NCBI GenBank assembly: GCA_002840055.1
Contig: PGZJ01000007.1
Location: 61,338 to 125,337, forward strand
Reading direction: 5' to 3'
DNA length: 64,000 bases
From: Gammaproteobacteria bacterium HGW-Gammaproteobacteria-11
Lineage (GTDB): Bacteria; Pseudomonadota; Gammaproteobacteria; Pseudomonadales; Pseudomonadaceae
In this document: positions 41,073 to 48,849 of the stretch, piece by piece
Numbering within the stretch: position 1 is the stretch's first letter
Layout of the letters: the number at the start of each line of letters is the position of its first letter
The notes under the pieces: model-generated
The model's database searches: none
Told to the model about the DNA's origin: nothing
The model's input: only the letters and a program-made list of their open reading frames with translations
Position numbers and translations under genes: made by a program

Positions 41073-42863
41073 ATGCCTACCTATACAGCTCCCCTGCGCG
41101 ACATGCGCTTTGTGATGGATGAAGTATTCGATTTTGCCGCCGGTTACGAGGCTCACGGTCTGACGGATGCAACCCCTGATCTGGTCAGCGCTGTGCTTGA
41201 AGAAAGTGCCAAGTTCGCCGGTGAAGTACTGGCCCCGCTGAATCGCTCCGGTGATGAAGAAGGCTGTCATATCGATGACGGCGTTGTCACCACACCCAAG
41301 GGTTTCAAGGAAGCCTACCAGCAGTACGTGGATAACGGTTGGGGCTCCATGACCGGTCCGGTCGAGTACGGTGGTCAGGGCCTGCCAGCTTCATTGGGTC
41401 TGGTTGTTGCCGAGATGACCGCTTCCGCCAACTATGCCTGGAGCATGTACCCCGGTTTGAGCCATGGCTGTTCCGCAGCGATTCGTGCTCACGGCAGCCC
41501 GGAGCAGAAACACCTGTATCTGAACAAGCTGGTGCCCGGTACCTGGACGGGTTCCATGTGCCTGACCGAGCCCCACTGCGGTACCGATCTCGGTCTGATC
41601 AAGACCCGCGCCGTACCACGCGAAGACGGCACCTACGAAATCACCGGGACCAAGATCTTCATTTCCTGCGGCGAGCATGACTTTGCCGAGAACATCGTGC
41701 ACCTGGTGCTGGCCAAGCTGCCCGATGCGCCGGCTGGTACCAAGGGTATCTCGCTGTTCATCGTGCCCAAGTTCCTGCCTGACGCCAATGGCGAGGTCGG
41801 TGAGCGTAACGGCGTCAAGTGTGGCTCACTCGAGCACAAGATGGGCATCAAGGGTTCGGCCACTTGCGTACTGAACTTTGATGGTGCCACCGGCTTCCTG
41901 ATCGGCGAGATCAACAAGGGCCTGAACTGCATGTTCACCATGATGAACCACGCGCGCCTGGGTACGGGTATGCAGGGTTTGTGTCACGGTGAAGCGTCTT
42001 ATCAGAGCGCCATCGCCTATGCCAAGGACCGCCTGCAGATGCGCGCCTTGTCCGGCCCGGCTGCACCCGAGAAGCCCGCTGATCCGATCATCGTGCACCC
42101 TGATGTACGTCGCATGCTGCTGACCATGAAGGCCTTCAACGAAGGCAACCGTGCGCTGTCCTATTACACCGCTCAGCTGCTGGACAAGGCTCACTACTCG
42201 AAGGACGAGGCAGTGCGTGCCAACGCCGAGGACCAGTTGGCGTTCCTGACGCCGATCTGCAAGGCATTTATGACCGAGACCGGTCTGGAAGTAACCAACC
42301 ACGGTATGCAGATTTTTGGTGGTCATGGTTATATCCGCGAGTGGGGCCAGGAGCAGCAGGTACGTGATTGCCGCATCGGTCTGATCTACGAGGGTACCAA
42401 CGGTATTCAGGCGCTTGATCTGCTGGGCCGCAAGGTGCTGATGAGCCAGGGCAAGATGCAACGTGCCTTCACCAAGGAAGTGCACAAGTTCTGTCAGGCC
42501 AATGAAGGTCATGCGACGCTGGGCGAGTACGTGGCCAAGCTGAACAAGCTGAACGCCGAGTGGGGCGAGCTGACGCAGAAGATCGCCATGCGTTCCATGC
42601 AGAACCGTGAGGAAGTGGGTGCGGCGGCCATGGACTTCCTGATGTACTCTGGCTACGTGATTCTCGGGTTCTTCTGGTTGAAGATGGCTGTTGCGGCCCA
42701 GGCAACACTGGACGCAGGTACCACTGAAGAAGACTTCTACAAGGCCAAGCTGGCCACCCAGGAGTTCTACTTCAAGCGCCTTCTGCCACGCGCCCGTGCT
42801 CACGTTGAAGCGCTTGAGGCGGGTGCTGATACGCTGATGCAGATGACCGCTGATCAGTTTTAA
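41073..42863 (+). CDS. long FadE-type acyl-CoA dehydrogenase
   Basis: This 596-residue acyl-CoA dehydrogenase is of the long form with an extra C-terminal domain, as in Pseudomonas FadE1/FadE2. It shows MCLTEPHCGTDLGLIKTRA (FAD loop), the catalytic glutamate region LIYEGTNGIQALDLLGRK, and HPDVRRMLLTMKAF. ATG 41073 has GGAGAC 6 nt upstream; the frame extends to 41007 without conservation. A paralogue follows at 43250. It introduces the alpha-beta double bond in fatty acyl-CoAs. Confidence 0.93.
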   Translation: MPTYTAPLRDMRFVMDEVFDFAAGYEAHGLTDATPDLVSAVLEESAKFAGEVLAPLNRSGDEEGCHIDDGVVTTPKGFKEAYQQYVDNGWGSMTGPVEYGGQGLPASLGLVVAEMTASANYAWSMYPGLSHGCSAAIRAHGSPEQKHLYLNKLVPGTWTGSMCLTEPHCGTDLGLIKTRAVPREDGTYEITGTKIFISCGEHDFAENIVHLVLAKLPDAPAGTKGISLFIVPKFLPDANGEVGERNGVKCGSLEHKMGIKGSATCVLNFDGATGFLIGEINKGLNCMFTMMNHARLGTGMQGLCHGEASYQSAIAYAKDRLQMRALSGPAAPEKPADPIIVHPDVRRMLLTMKAFNEGNRALSYYTAQLLDKAHYSKDEAVRANAEDQLAFLTPICKAFMTETGLEVTNHGMQIFGGHGYIREWGQEQQVRDCRIGLIYEGTNGIQALDLLGRKVLMSQGKMQRAFTKEVHKFCQANEGHATLGEYVAKLNKLNAEWGELTQKIAMRSMQNREEVGAAAMDFLMYSGYVILGFFWLKMAVAAQATLDAGTTEEDFYKAKLATQEFYFKRLLPRARAHVEALEAGADTLMQMTADQF

Positions 42864-42909
42864 GATCAGCGGCAAGCTTCAAGCCGAAAGCTGCAAGTGA
42901 AAAGCAACA

Positions 42910-42935
42910 AGCCCCGACTGGTTCGGGGCTTTTTA
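42910..42935 (+). terminator. rho-independent terminator after first fadE
   Basis: AGCCCCGA / TCGGGGCT (8 bp, loop CTGGT) is followed by TTTTT. Upstream (42873-42909) lie A/G-rich AAGCTTCAAG- and AAAGCTGCAAG-type short repeats, common in pseudomonad spacers. Confidence 0.85.
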
Positions 42936-42965
42936 ATATGTGCTTTTCAGTGGGCGGGGTATTTT

Positions 42966-43067
42966 GCAGCGCGATCTAGCCTACAGCTGACACGCTACAA
43001 GCCATCCATGGGGCTCGCCATCGCACATCCCTGTGCTCTGGGTCAGCTTTAGGCTAGATCGCGCTGC
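42966..43067. repeat. cloverleaf-like inverted-repeat element, copy 2
   Basis: Arms at 42966-42991 and 43042-43067 are inverted copies with 25/26 matches. Inside are AGCC-ATCCATGG-GGCT and GCACA-TCCC-TGTGC hairpins. The central CCATCC-(A/C)TGGGG-CTCG motif is shared with copy 1 (13021-13129), while the outer arms are unrelated. It fills most of the gap between the two fadE genes; 43068-43249 is left for the promoter of the second. Confidence 0.75.
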
Positions 43068-43168
43068 AACAGCATGCTTTGGTGCAAACTGAAAGAATCA
43101 ACGGGAAAGTCTCGCAGCAATCGTGAAGAGATGTGACCGAAAATTACAATTTAGTCATTTAAAGACGC

Positions 43169-43197
43169 TATGACCTGAAACGTTGCCGCGCTACAAT
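43169..43197 (+). promoter_or_regulatory. weak promoter candidate of second fadE
   Basis: TACAAT (43192-43197) is a good -10 box about 50 bp upstream of the ATG. The matching -35 at 17-nt spacing is only TATGAC (43169-43174). No PsrA-like box was found here. Confidence 0.3.
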
Positions 43198-43249
43198 CGT
43201 CTCATGTTCCGGACTGCCCCGGATGCAATGACTGCGAGAGGATCTTTTC

Positions 43250-45037
43250 ATGGCCGACTATAAAGCCCCCCTGCGTGATATTCGTTTCGTTCTGAATGAA
43301 GTGTTCGAGGCTGACAAGCTGTGGCAAAGCCTGCCTGGGCTGAACGGCGCCATTGATTGGGAAACCGCTGATGCGATGCTTGAGGAAGCCGGCAAGATTA
43401 CCTCGCAGACCATTGCGCCCTTGAACCGCAGCGGTGATGAAGAAGGCGCCAAGTGGGACAACGGTGTGGTTACTACACCCGCCGGTTTCAAGCAGGCCTA
43501 TAGCACCTACGCCGAAGGTGGCTGGGTAGGGCTGGGCGGCAACCCTGATTTTGGTGGGCTGGGTATGCCCAAGACCCTGGGTGTACAAGTCGAGGAGATG
43601 GTTTACGGCGCCAACAACAGCTTCGCCCTGTACCCGGCGCTGACCGCTGGTTGCTGTCTGGCGCTGGACGCCCACGGCAGTGAAGAACTCAAGCAGGCTT
43701 ACCTGCCGAACCTGTATGCCGGTACCTGGGCGGGCACCATGTGTCTGACCGAGCCGCACTGTGGTACCGATCTGGGGATCATTCGTACCAAGGCGGTGCC
43801 GCAGGCCGATGGCAGCTACGCGGTGACCGGTACCAAGATCTTTATTACCGGTGGTGAGCATGATCTGACCGAGAACATCATTCACCTGGTGCTGGCCAAA
43901 CTGCCCGATGCGCCGGCGGGTCCCAAGGGTATCTCGCTGTTCCTGGTGCCCAAGTTCATGGTCAATGCCGATGGCAGCCTGGGCGAGCGCAACCCGGTGA
44001 ACTGTGGCTCGATCGAACACAAGATGGGCATCAAGGCCTCGGCTACTTGCGTGATGAACTTCGACGGTGCCAAGGGATACCTGATCGGTGAAGTGAACAA
44101 GGGCCTGAATGCCATGTTCACCATGATGAACTATGAGCGCCTGTCCATTGGTATTCAGGGTATCGGTTGCTCCGAAGCCTCCTACCAGAGTGCCGTGGCC
44201 TATGCCCGTGACCGCATTCAGAGCCGTGCCCCGACCGGTGCCCAGCAGCCGGACAAGGCCGCTGATCCGATCATCGTGCACCCCGATGTACGTCGCATGC
44301 TGCTGACCATCAAGTCCATGACCGAGGGCAGTCGGGCCTTTTCTACCTATGTGGGTTCGCAGCTGGATATCAGCAAGTACGCCGATGATGCCGACATCAA
44401 GAAAAAGGCAGAAGATCTGGTCGCCCTGCTGACGCCGGTGGCCAAGGCCTTTTTCACCGACGTGGGTCTGGAAAACTGCGTGCATGGTCAGCAGGTATTT
44501 GGTGGTCATGGCTACGTACGCGAATGGGGCCAGGAGCAACTGGTGCGTGACGTACGCATTGCACAGATCTACGAAGGCACCAACGGCATTCAGGCGCTCG
44601 ACCTGATGGGCCGTAAGACAGTCGCCAACAATGGTGCCTTCGTCAAGGTGTTCCTTGATGAAGTACGGGGCTTCATCGCCGCCAATCAGGACAAGGAACT
44701 CGCCGAGTTTATCCAGCCGCTGGCCAAGGCCATCGACAATCTGGATGAGCTGACCTCGCTGGTGATCGACCGCAGCAAGACCAACCCGAACGAAATTGGT
44801 GCGGCCTCGGTGGAGTATCTGCATGTGTTTGGCTACACCGCCTATGCCTACATGTGGGCGATGATGGCCAAGTCGGCCGTAGCACGCCTGGCTGATGACG
44901 CTGACGGCTTCTACCAGTCCAAGATCGGCACCGGTCGTTTCTTCGTCAAGCGCATGCTGCCGCGTATCCACTCGCTCAGCGAGTCGGTTCGTGCCGGTAG
45001 TGAGCCACTGTACGAGCTGGATGCAGCCCAGTTCTGA
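43250..45037 (+). CDS. long FadE-type acyl-CoA dehydrogenase, paralogue
   Basis: This 595-residue protein is a paralogue of the gene at 41073, closely similar along its length (APLRDIRFVLNEVF, MCLTEPHCGTDLGIIRTKA, IYEGTNGIQALDLMGRK), with a more diverged C-terminal domain. ATG 43250 has GAGAGGAT upstream. The two probably differ in acyl chain length or condition of use, as in the P. aeruginosa FadE pair; assignment of preference is not possible here. A 12-bp hairpin follows 9 bp downstream. Confidence 0.93.
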   Translation: MADYKAPLRDIRFVLNEVFEADKLWQSLPGLNGAIDWETADAMLEEAGKITSQTIAPLNRSGDEEGAKWDNGVVTTPAGFKQAYSTYAEGGWVGLGGNPDFGGLGMPKTLGVQVEEMVYGANNSFALYPALTAGCCLALDAHGSEELKQAYLPNLYAGTWAGTMCLTEPHCGTDLGIIRTKAVPQADGSYAVTGTKIFITGGEHDLTENIIHLVLAKLPDAPAGPKGISLFLVPKFMVNADGSLGERNPVNCGSIEHKMGIKASATCVMNFDGAKGYLIGEVNKGLNAMFTMMNYERLSIGIQGIGCSEASYQSAVAYARDRIQSRAPTGAQQPDKAADPIIVHPDVRRMLLTIKSMTEGSRAFSTYVGSQLDISKYADDADIKKKAEDLVALLTPVAKAFFTDVGLENCVHGQQVFGGHGYVREWGQEQLVRDVRIAQIYEGTNGIQALDLMGRKTVANNGAFVKVFLDEVRGFIAANQDKELAEFIQPLAKAIDNLDELTSLVIDRSKTNPNEIGAASVEYLHVFGYTAYAYMWAMMAKSAVARLADDADGFYQSKIGTGRFFVKRMLPRIHSLSESVRAGSEPLYELDAAQF

Positions 45038-45046
45038 CCCCGGTTA

Positions 45047-45072
45047 CACCTGACGGCCTCGGCCGTCAGGTG
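45047..45072 (+). terminator. hairpin after second fadE
   Basis: CACCTGACGGCC-TC-GGCCGTCAGGTG is a perfect 12-bp inverted repeat 9 bp after the stop. No T run follows. It would insulate the downstream sRNA promoter from fadE read-through. Confidence 0.6.
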
Positions 45073-45109
45073 GTCTCGACTGTCTCGGTCGGAGCCAAAT
45101 GTTACCAAT

Positions 45110-45127
45110 TGTAAGCAATGGCTTACA
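45110..45127 (+). promoter_or_regulatory. GacA upstream activating sequence
   Basis: TGTAAG-CAATGG-CTTACA matches the GacA box consensus TGTAAG-N6-CTTACA at every position. Its centre lies about 65 bp before the inferred start of the sRNA, the usual spacing for rsmX/Y/Z promoters. A TATTAT -10 box is at 45172-45177. Confidence 0.85.
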
Positions 45128-45183
45128 GCGATTGACGGTCATTGGCTATGGGCGCAGCCGCACTGCCTGCGTATTATTGCTCG

Positions 45184-45307
45184 TGCTTGGAGCAAGCGCA
45201 GGAAGCGACCATACCAACAGGGATCAGGGACAGTGTCTGGAGACACCGCCATTACGGATGATCAGGAATAACGTTCTGCAAAGCCTCGCCTCGGCGGGGT
45301 TTTTCTT
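45184..45307 (+). ncRNA. RsmY/RsmZ-type sRNA (RsmA/CsrA decoy)
   Basis: About 124 nt between a TATTAT -10 box and a terminator (45284-45306, CCTCGCC/GGCGGGG then TTTTTC) fit the family length. Seven GGA motifs occur at 45189, 45201, 45221, 45228, 45239, 45256 and 45265. Several sit in hairpin loops: GCTTG-GAG-CAAGC, CGC-AGGAA-GCG and GTGTC-TGGA-GACAC. CAGGAAGCG recalls known RsmY and RsmZ. Members titrate the translational repressor RsmA/E when GacS/GacA is active. The exact start and whether it is the Y, Z or X member are not decided. No convincing ORF competes. Confidence 0.85.
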
Positions 45308-45323
45308 TGCCCGTCATTTGCGT

Positions 45324-46088
45324 TCAAAACTGGCAGCTGACCTGCCCCAGCACCCCCAGCGACATTTGCAGCCTATCCCCTTGATTGATACGCAGCATCG
45401 GCCCCAGCGCACCGGACAGGACGATCTCGCCTGCCTGTATCGGCGTACCCTGGGCGGCCAGCTCGCGCACCAGCCACAGACAGGCCAGTAGCGGACTGCC
45501 CATGCATTGGCTGGCATGCCCGCTGGCGGCCAGTTCACCGTTACATAACAGGTTCATCTCCAGGCTGGCGAAGTCCAGGCCGTCAACGGCAACCGGCTGC
45601 TCGCCGAGCACATACAGGCCGCAGGACAGATTATCCGCCAGGGCATCTGGCAAGCTGGTAGGCCAGCCGAGGAAGGCTGAATCACAGACCTCCAGCGCCG
45701 GTAGCACATGGCTGAGTGCTGCCTTGAGTTGAGCTTCGCTGGCGTTCGCATCGTCCAGACCCTGTTTGAACACGAACGCGACTTCGCCTTCCACGCGCGG
45801 CGACAGCAGGCCTGCCTCTGTCAGTCTGGCCGGGCTCGCATGTTGCCACTGACGCATCAATGGTCCGTACAGCGGGTGTGAGAAATCGGTAGCCTGCTGC
45901 ATGCGCTGATCGGTCAGGCCCAGTTTGTAGCCACAGGGCTGCAGGCCAGCGCTGCGCCACAGAGTGGTCAGTTCGGTTTGCACCGCATAACCCTGGTCCA
46001 GGGTCTGCAGGCCAAGTGATTCGCAGCCCTGTCCTGACTGCCGTGCCGTCAACAGTCGCTGTGCGGCGGCGCTTGCGGACGTCATCAT
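45324..46088 (-). CDS. 2-keto-4-pentenoate hydratase-like protein
   Basis: This 254-residue protein belongs to the fumarylacetoacetase C-terminal/MhpD hydratase fold: GYKLGLTDQRMQ, EGEVAFVF (metal-binding Glu) and LPALEVCDS. MhpD-type enzymes hydrate 2-hydroxypenta-2,4-dienoates in meta-cleavage, and relatives are decarboxylases. No ring-cleavage dioxygenase is nearby. It overlaps the upstream TauD gene by 4 bp, so the pair is one operon. Confidence 0.85.
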   Translation of the reverse strand: MMTSASAAAQRLLTARQSGQGCESLGLQTLDQGYAVQTELTTLWRSAGLQPCGYKLGLTDQRMQQATDFSHPLYGPLMRQWQHASPARLTEAGLLSPRVEGEVAFVFKQGLDDANASEAQLKAALSHVLPALEVCDSAFLGWPTSLPDALADNLSCGLYVLGEQPVAVDGLDFASLEMNLLCNGELAASGHASQCMGSPLLACLWLVRELAAQGTPIQAGEIVLSGALGPMLRINQGDRLQMSLGVLGQVSCQF

Positions 46089-46990
46089 AGACTGCCCCGC
46101 ACGGGTGGCTCACCCACGACCGTGGTGCGGAACATTTCCCGACGCGTGCCAAAATAGTCCGAGACCGGCTGGTGCCAGACGCAGCGGTTATCCCAGATCG
46201 CCAGGGTGCCCGGCGTCCAGCGCATACGCACACAAAAGGCCGGTGCCGTGGCCACCGAGAACAGGTAATCCAGCAGCGGGCGCGACTCTTCCGGTTTCAT
46301 GCCTTCGATACCCAGGGTGTAGGCCGGGTTGGCAAACAGCACGTTGCGACCGGTTTCCGGATGGCGGGTAATCAGCGGATGGCAGCGCACATCATGATCG
46401 ACATTCTCGCCGTAGCGAATCTGCATGCTTTCCAGTCCGGCGTTGTGCTTGGCATTGGGGCCATAACCAAATTCCGGACTGTGAACACCGTTCAAACCAT
46501 GCAGCATCTGACGCATGGCCGGAGACAGCCATTCCAGCGCCAGGTACATGGAGTTGAACAGGGTGTCGCCGCCCACCTCAGGCACATCGTGCCCATAGAG
46601 CAGGGTAAAGGCTGGCGGTCTGGCCTGGAAGGACCAGTCCGAATGCCAGGCGCCACCAAACACAAAGGGCGTACCTTCACCGGCTTCCTTCAAAACATGC
46701 ACCACATGCGGGTGGTCGGCCATGGGCGTGACATAGGGCTCGACGCCGAATTCGCCAAAGCGCTGCGATACCGCCTCCAGCTGGGACACACTCAGAGACT
46801 GGTCGCGTATGTAGAGAACCTGATGATCCATCAGCGCCTGGCGGAGAGCGGCCTGACCGGCCTCGGACAGGTTGTTCAGGTCAATGTCATGGATATCCGC
46901 ACCCAATGAGCCGGCCACCGGTTTGACACGGAAGTGCTCGCTGGGCCGGGCCTGGTTGTTTTTTGCAGTGGTGTAGAAGAATTCGGGCAT
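46085..46990 (-). CDS. TauD/TfdA-family Fe(II)/2-oxoglutarate dioxygenase
   Basis: This 301-residue protein has the non-haem iron triad HxD in AWHSDWS and the distal His in CVWHQP, with the 2-oxoglutarate-binding Arg in RREMFRTT. TauD-like enzymes hydroxylate sulfonates, aryloxyacetates, carnitine precursors and other small acids; the substrate here is unknown. It heads the two-gene unit with the hydratase and diverges from an AraC regulator, with repeated ATCATGCCG sites between. Confidence 0.9.
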   Translation of the reverse strand: MPEFFYTTAKNNQARPSEHFRVKPVAGSLGADIHDIDLNNLSEAGQAALRQALMDHQVLYIRDQSLSVSQLEAVSQRFGEFGVEPYVTPMADHPHVVHVLKEAGEGTPFVFGGAWHSDWSFQARPPAFTLLYGHDVPEVGGDTLFNSMYLALEWLSPAMRQMLHGLNGVHSPEFGYGPNAKHNAGLESMQIRYGENVDHDVRCHPLITRHPETGRNVLFANPAYTLGIEGMKPEESRPLLDYLFSVATAPAFCVRMRWTPGTLAIWDNRCVWHQPVSDYFGTRREMFRTTVVGEPPVRGSL

Positions 46991-47026
46991 GGCGGTTACC
47001 TCTTGTTATAGGTTGGCTGCTGCTTG

Positions 47027-47079
47027 ATCATGCCGCAGCCCCTATACTCACTCCATGATCATTGCCGCCACGGCATGAT
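47027..47079. promoter_or_regulatory. repeat sites between tauD-like and AraC genes
   Basis: ATCATGCCG (47027-47035), ATCATTGCCG (47058-47067) and the inverted CGGCATGAT (47071-47079) lie in the 124-bp divergent intergenic region. Three related sites around divergent starts are typical of an AraC-type operator. Binding by the neighbouring regulator is inference. Confidence 0.45.
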
Positions 47080-47114
47080 ATTTACTGCCACTCAATTGAC
47101 TCGGGATTGACTCC

Positions 47115-48188
47115 ATGAACTGGCGTCAGCGGCGCGACAACACCAATGTAAGGCTATTGCTGGCCCTGGCCGAGGAGCTTGGTGTGTCTGTGCAGGCCTG
47201 TTTGCAGCAAACCGGCCTGCAGGATCAGCCGATCGAGCAAGTCCAGAGTCTTGAACTCTGGCAGGAACTGGCGGTGATACGCAACCTGGTGGCGCACCAC
47301 CCGGCGCCCGGCAGCGGACTGCTATTGGGACAGCGCTACCATCTTACCAGTCTCGGTCTGCTCGGCTACACCATGTTGGCCAGCCGCACCCTGCGTGAGG
47401 CCATCGATATCACCCAGCAGTTCCGGCCCCTGGCCCTGTCGATTTGCCCGGTGTCCCTGCAGGTCGAAAGCGCTGGGCTGTTGATGTCACTGGACGCCAG
47501 TGTCTTGCCCGAAGATGCCCGCTGCCTGGTGATCGAGCGCGGGCTGGCTGCCTGGCAAGCGGTTTACGGTGAACTGCTGCAACGGCGCTTCAGGCCCCTG
47601 GCGGTATATCTGGATATGCCGGCAGCCGCTCCGCAGGCCGACTACGCCGCTTACTTTGACTGCCCGATTGTGTGCGATACGGGTCAGAACGCCATGCTGA
47701 TCAGTTGGGATGACCTGAATCAAGCCTTGCCGCAGGCCAATCCGGTTACCCAGCGTAACTGTGCCAGTCTGTGCCAGCGCCTGTGTGAGCAGCTCGATGA
47801 TGTGCAGACACCGTTGGCTCGGCAGGTGCTGCAGGCGCTGATGAGCCGCTCCGGACATTTGTATACGGCCGGTGAGGTAGCCGGATGGCTGGGATTGTCG
47901 GAGCGAACCTTGCACCGTCGACTGGCTGCTGAGGGCCAGCCCTATCGCGCACTGGATCAGCGTGTGCGCCGCACCCTGGCCGAGCGGCTATTACGCGACA
48001 GCGCCCTGGGGCTGGAAAGCATTGCCCAGCAGTTGGGCTATGCCGAGGCGGCCAGTTTTTCCCGGGCCTTCAAGCGCTGGACCGGCTTGTCCCCCGATCA
48101 ATGGCGGCATGCCCAGCACAAGCTGGCAGCGGCTGCGCTGGATTACCCCTTGGATGCATTCAGTCGGGAGTATGCAGGTCATGCTTGA
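47115..48188 (+). CDS. AraC-family regulator with arabinose-binding-type N-domain
   Basis: This 357-residue regulator resembles the OruR-like group: an N-terminal effector domain (about 20-210; LTSLGLLGYTMLASRTLREAI) and a C-terminal double helix-turn-helix (about 255-340; VAGWLGLSERTLHRRLAAEG and IAQQLGYAEAASFSRAFKRWTG). It is divergent from the TauD-like/hydratase unit, its likely target. Its 3' end overlaps the ABC ATPase start at 48181 by 8 bp, so the ABC genes may be cotranscribed with it. Confidence 0.88.
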   Translation: MNWRQRRDNTNVRLLLALAEELGVSVQACLQQTGLQDQPIEQVQSLELWQELAVIRNLVAHHPAPGSGLLLGQRYHLTSLGLLGYTMLASRTLREAIDITQQFRPLALSICPVSLQVESAGLLMSLDASVLPEDARCLVIERGLAAWQAVYGELLQRRFRPLAVYLDMPAAAPQADYAAYFDCPIVCDTGQNAMLISWDDLNQALPQANPVTQRNCASLCQRLCEQLDDVQTPLARQVLQALMSRSGHLYTAGEVAGWLGLSERTLHRRLAAEGQPYRALDQRVRRTLAERLLRDSALGLESIAQQLGYAEAASFSRAFKRWTGLSPDQWRHAQHKLAAAALDYPLDAFSREYAGHA

Positions 48189-48849
48189 AGTACGGGGTTT
48201 GTACAAGGGCTACAGCAGCCCGCAGGGTCGGGTGCAGGTGTTGAATGGCATCGATCTGAGCCTGCAACGGGGCCAGACCATGGCGCTGATGGGTGAGTCC
48301 GGCAGCGGCAAGAGTACCTTGCTGCACCTGATTGGCGGCCTTGATACCGCTGATCAGGGGCGGATCAGCTTCGATGGCCTGGCACTCGACAGCCTGGGCG
48401 AAAGAGCCCGTGCGGCCTATCGACGCGAGCAGGTGGCAGTGATCTTTCAGCAGTTCAATCTGATTCCGTCCCTTAATGTGGCTGACAACCTGGCGTTTCA
48501 GGCGCGCCTGGCCGGGCGTCTGGACGTCGAATGGCAAGCCTATCTGGCCGCGCAGTTGGGTCTTTCTGAGCTGCTCAAGCGCTATCCCGAACAGCTCTCC
48601 GGTGGCCAACAGCAACGGGTGGCGGTCGGCCGCGCGCTGGCCGTCAGGCCACCTTTGATTCTGGCTGACGAGCCCACCGGCAATCTGGATGAGCAGACCG
48701 CCGATGAGGTGCTGACACTGTTGCTGTCACTGGTGAAAGACAGCGGAGCTGCGCTGCTGATGGTCACCCACAGTGCTGGCCTGGCTGGCCGTTTGCAGCA
48801 GCAGGTCAGCTTGTCCATGGGCCGCGTTCAACCTGCAGCACAGCCATGA
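48181..48849 (+). CDS. ABC transporter ATP-binding protein, LolD/MacB type
   Basis: This 222-residue ATPase has Walker A GESGSGKST (about 38-46), the Q-loop IFQQFNL, signature LSGGQQQR, Walker B LILADEPTGNLD and a switch histidine in VTHSAG. ATG 48181 has GGAG 10 nt upstream; ATG 48172 is an alternative. It is joined by ATGA to an FtsX-like permease. The LolD/MacB subfamily powers lipoprotein or envelope processes rather than classic import. Confidence 0.93.
   Translation: MLEVRGLYKGYSSPQGRVQVLNGIDLSLQRGQTMALMGESGSGKSTLLHLIGGLDTADQGRISFDGLALDSLGERARAAYRREQVAVIFQQFNLIPSLNVADNLAFQARLAGRLDVEWQAYLAAQLGLSELLKRYPEQLSGGQQQRVAVGRALAVRPPLILADEPTGNLDEQTADEVLTLLLSLVKDSGAALLMVTHSAGLAGRLQQQVSLSMGRVQPAAQP

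Noticed and set aside
43068..43249. PsrA-like box before the second fadE
   Set aside because: Only isolated CAAAC-like half-sites are present; no palindrome with acceptable spacing.
43202..44971. 589-codon open frame antisense to the second fadE
   Set aside because: Plus strand carries a complete FadE-type protein with an RBS; the antisense frame is a codon-bias shadow.
45099..45491. 130-codon open frame overlapping the sRNA locus
   Set aside because: Starts upstream of the GacA box, runs through the terminator and into the antisense of the hydratase gene; product has no recognisable fold.
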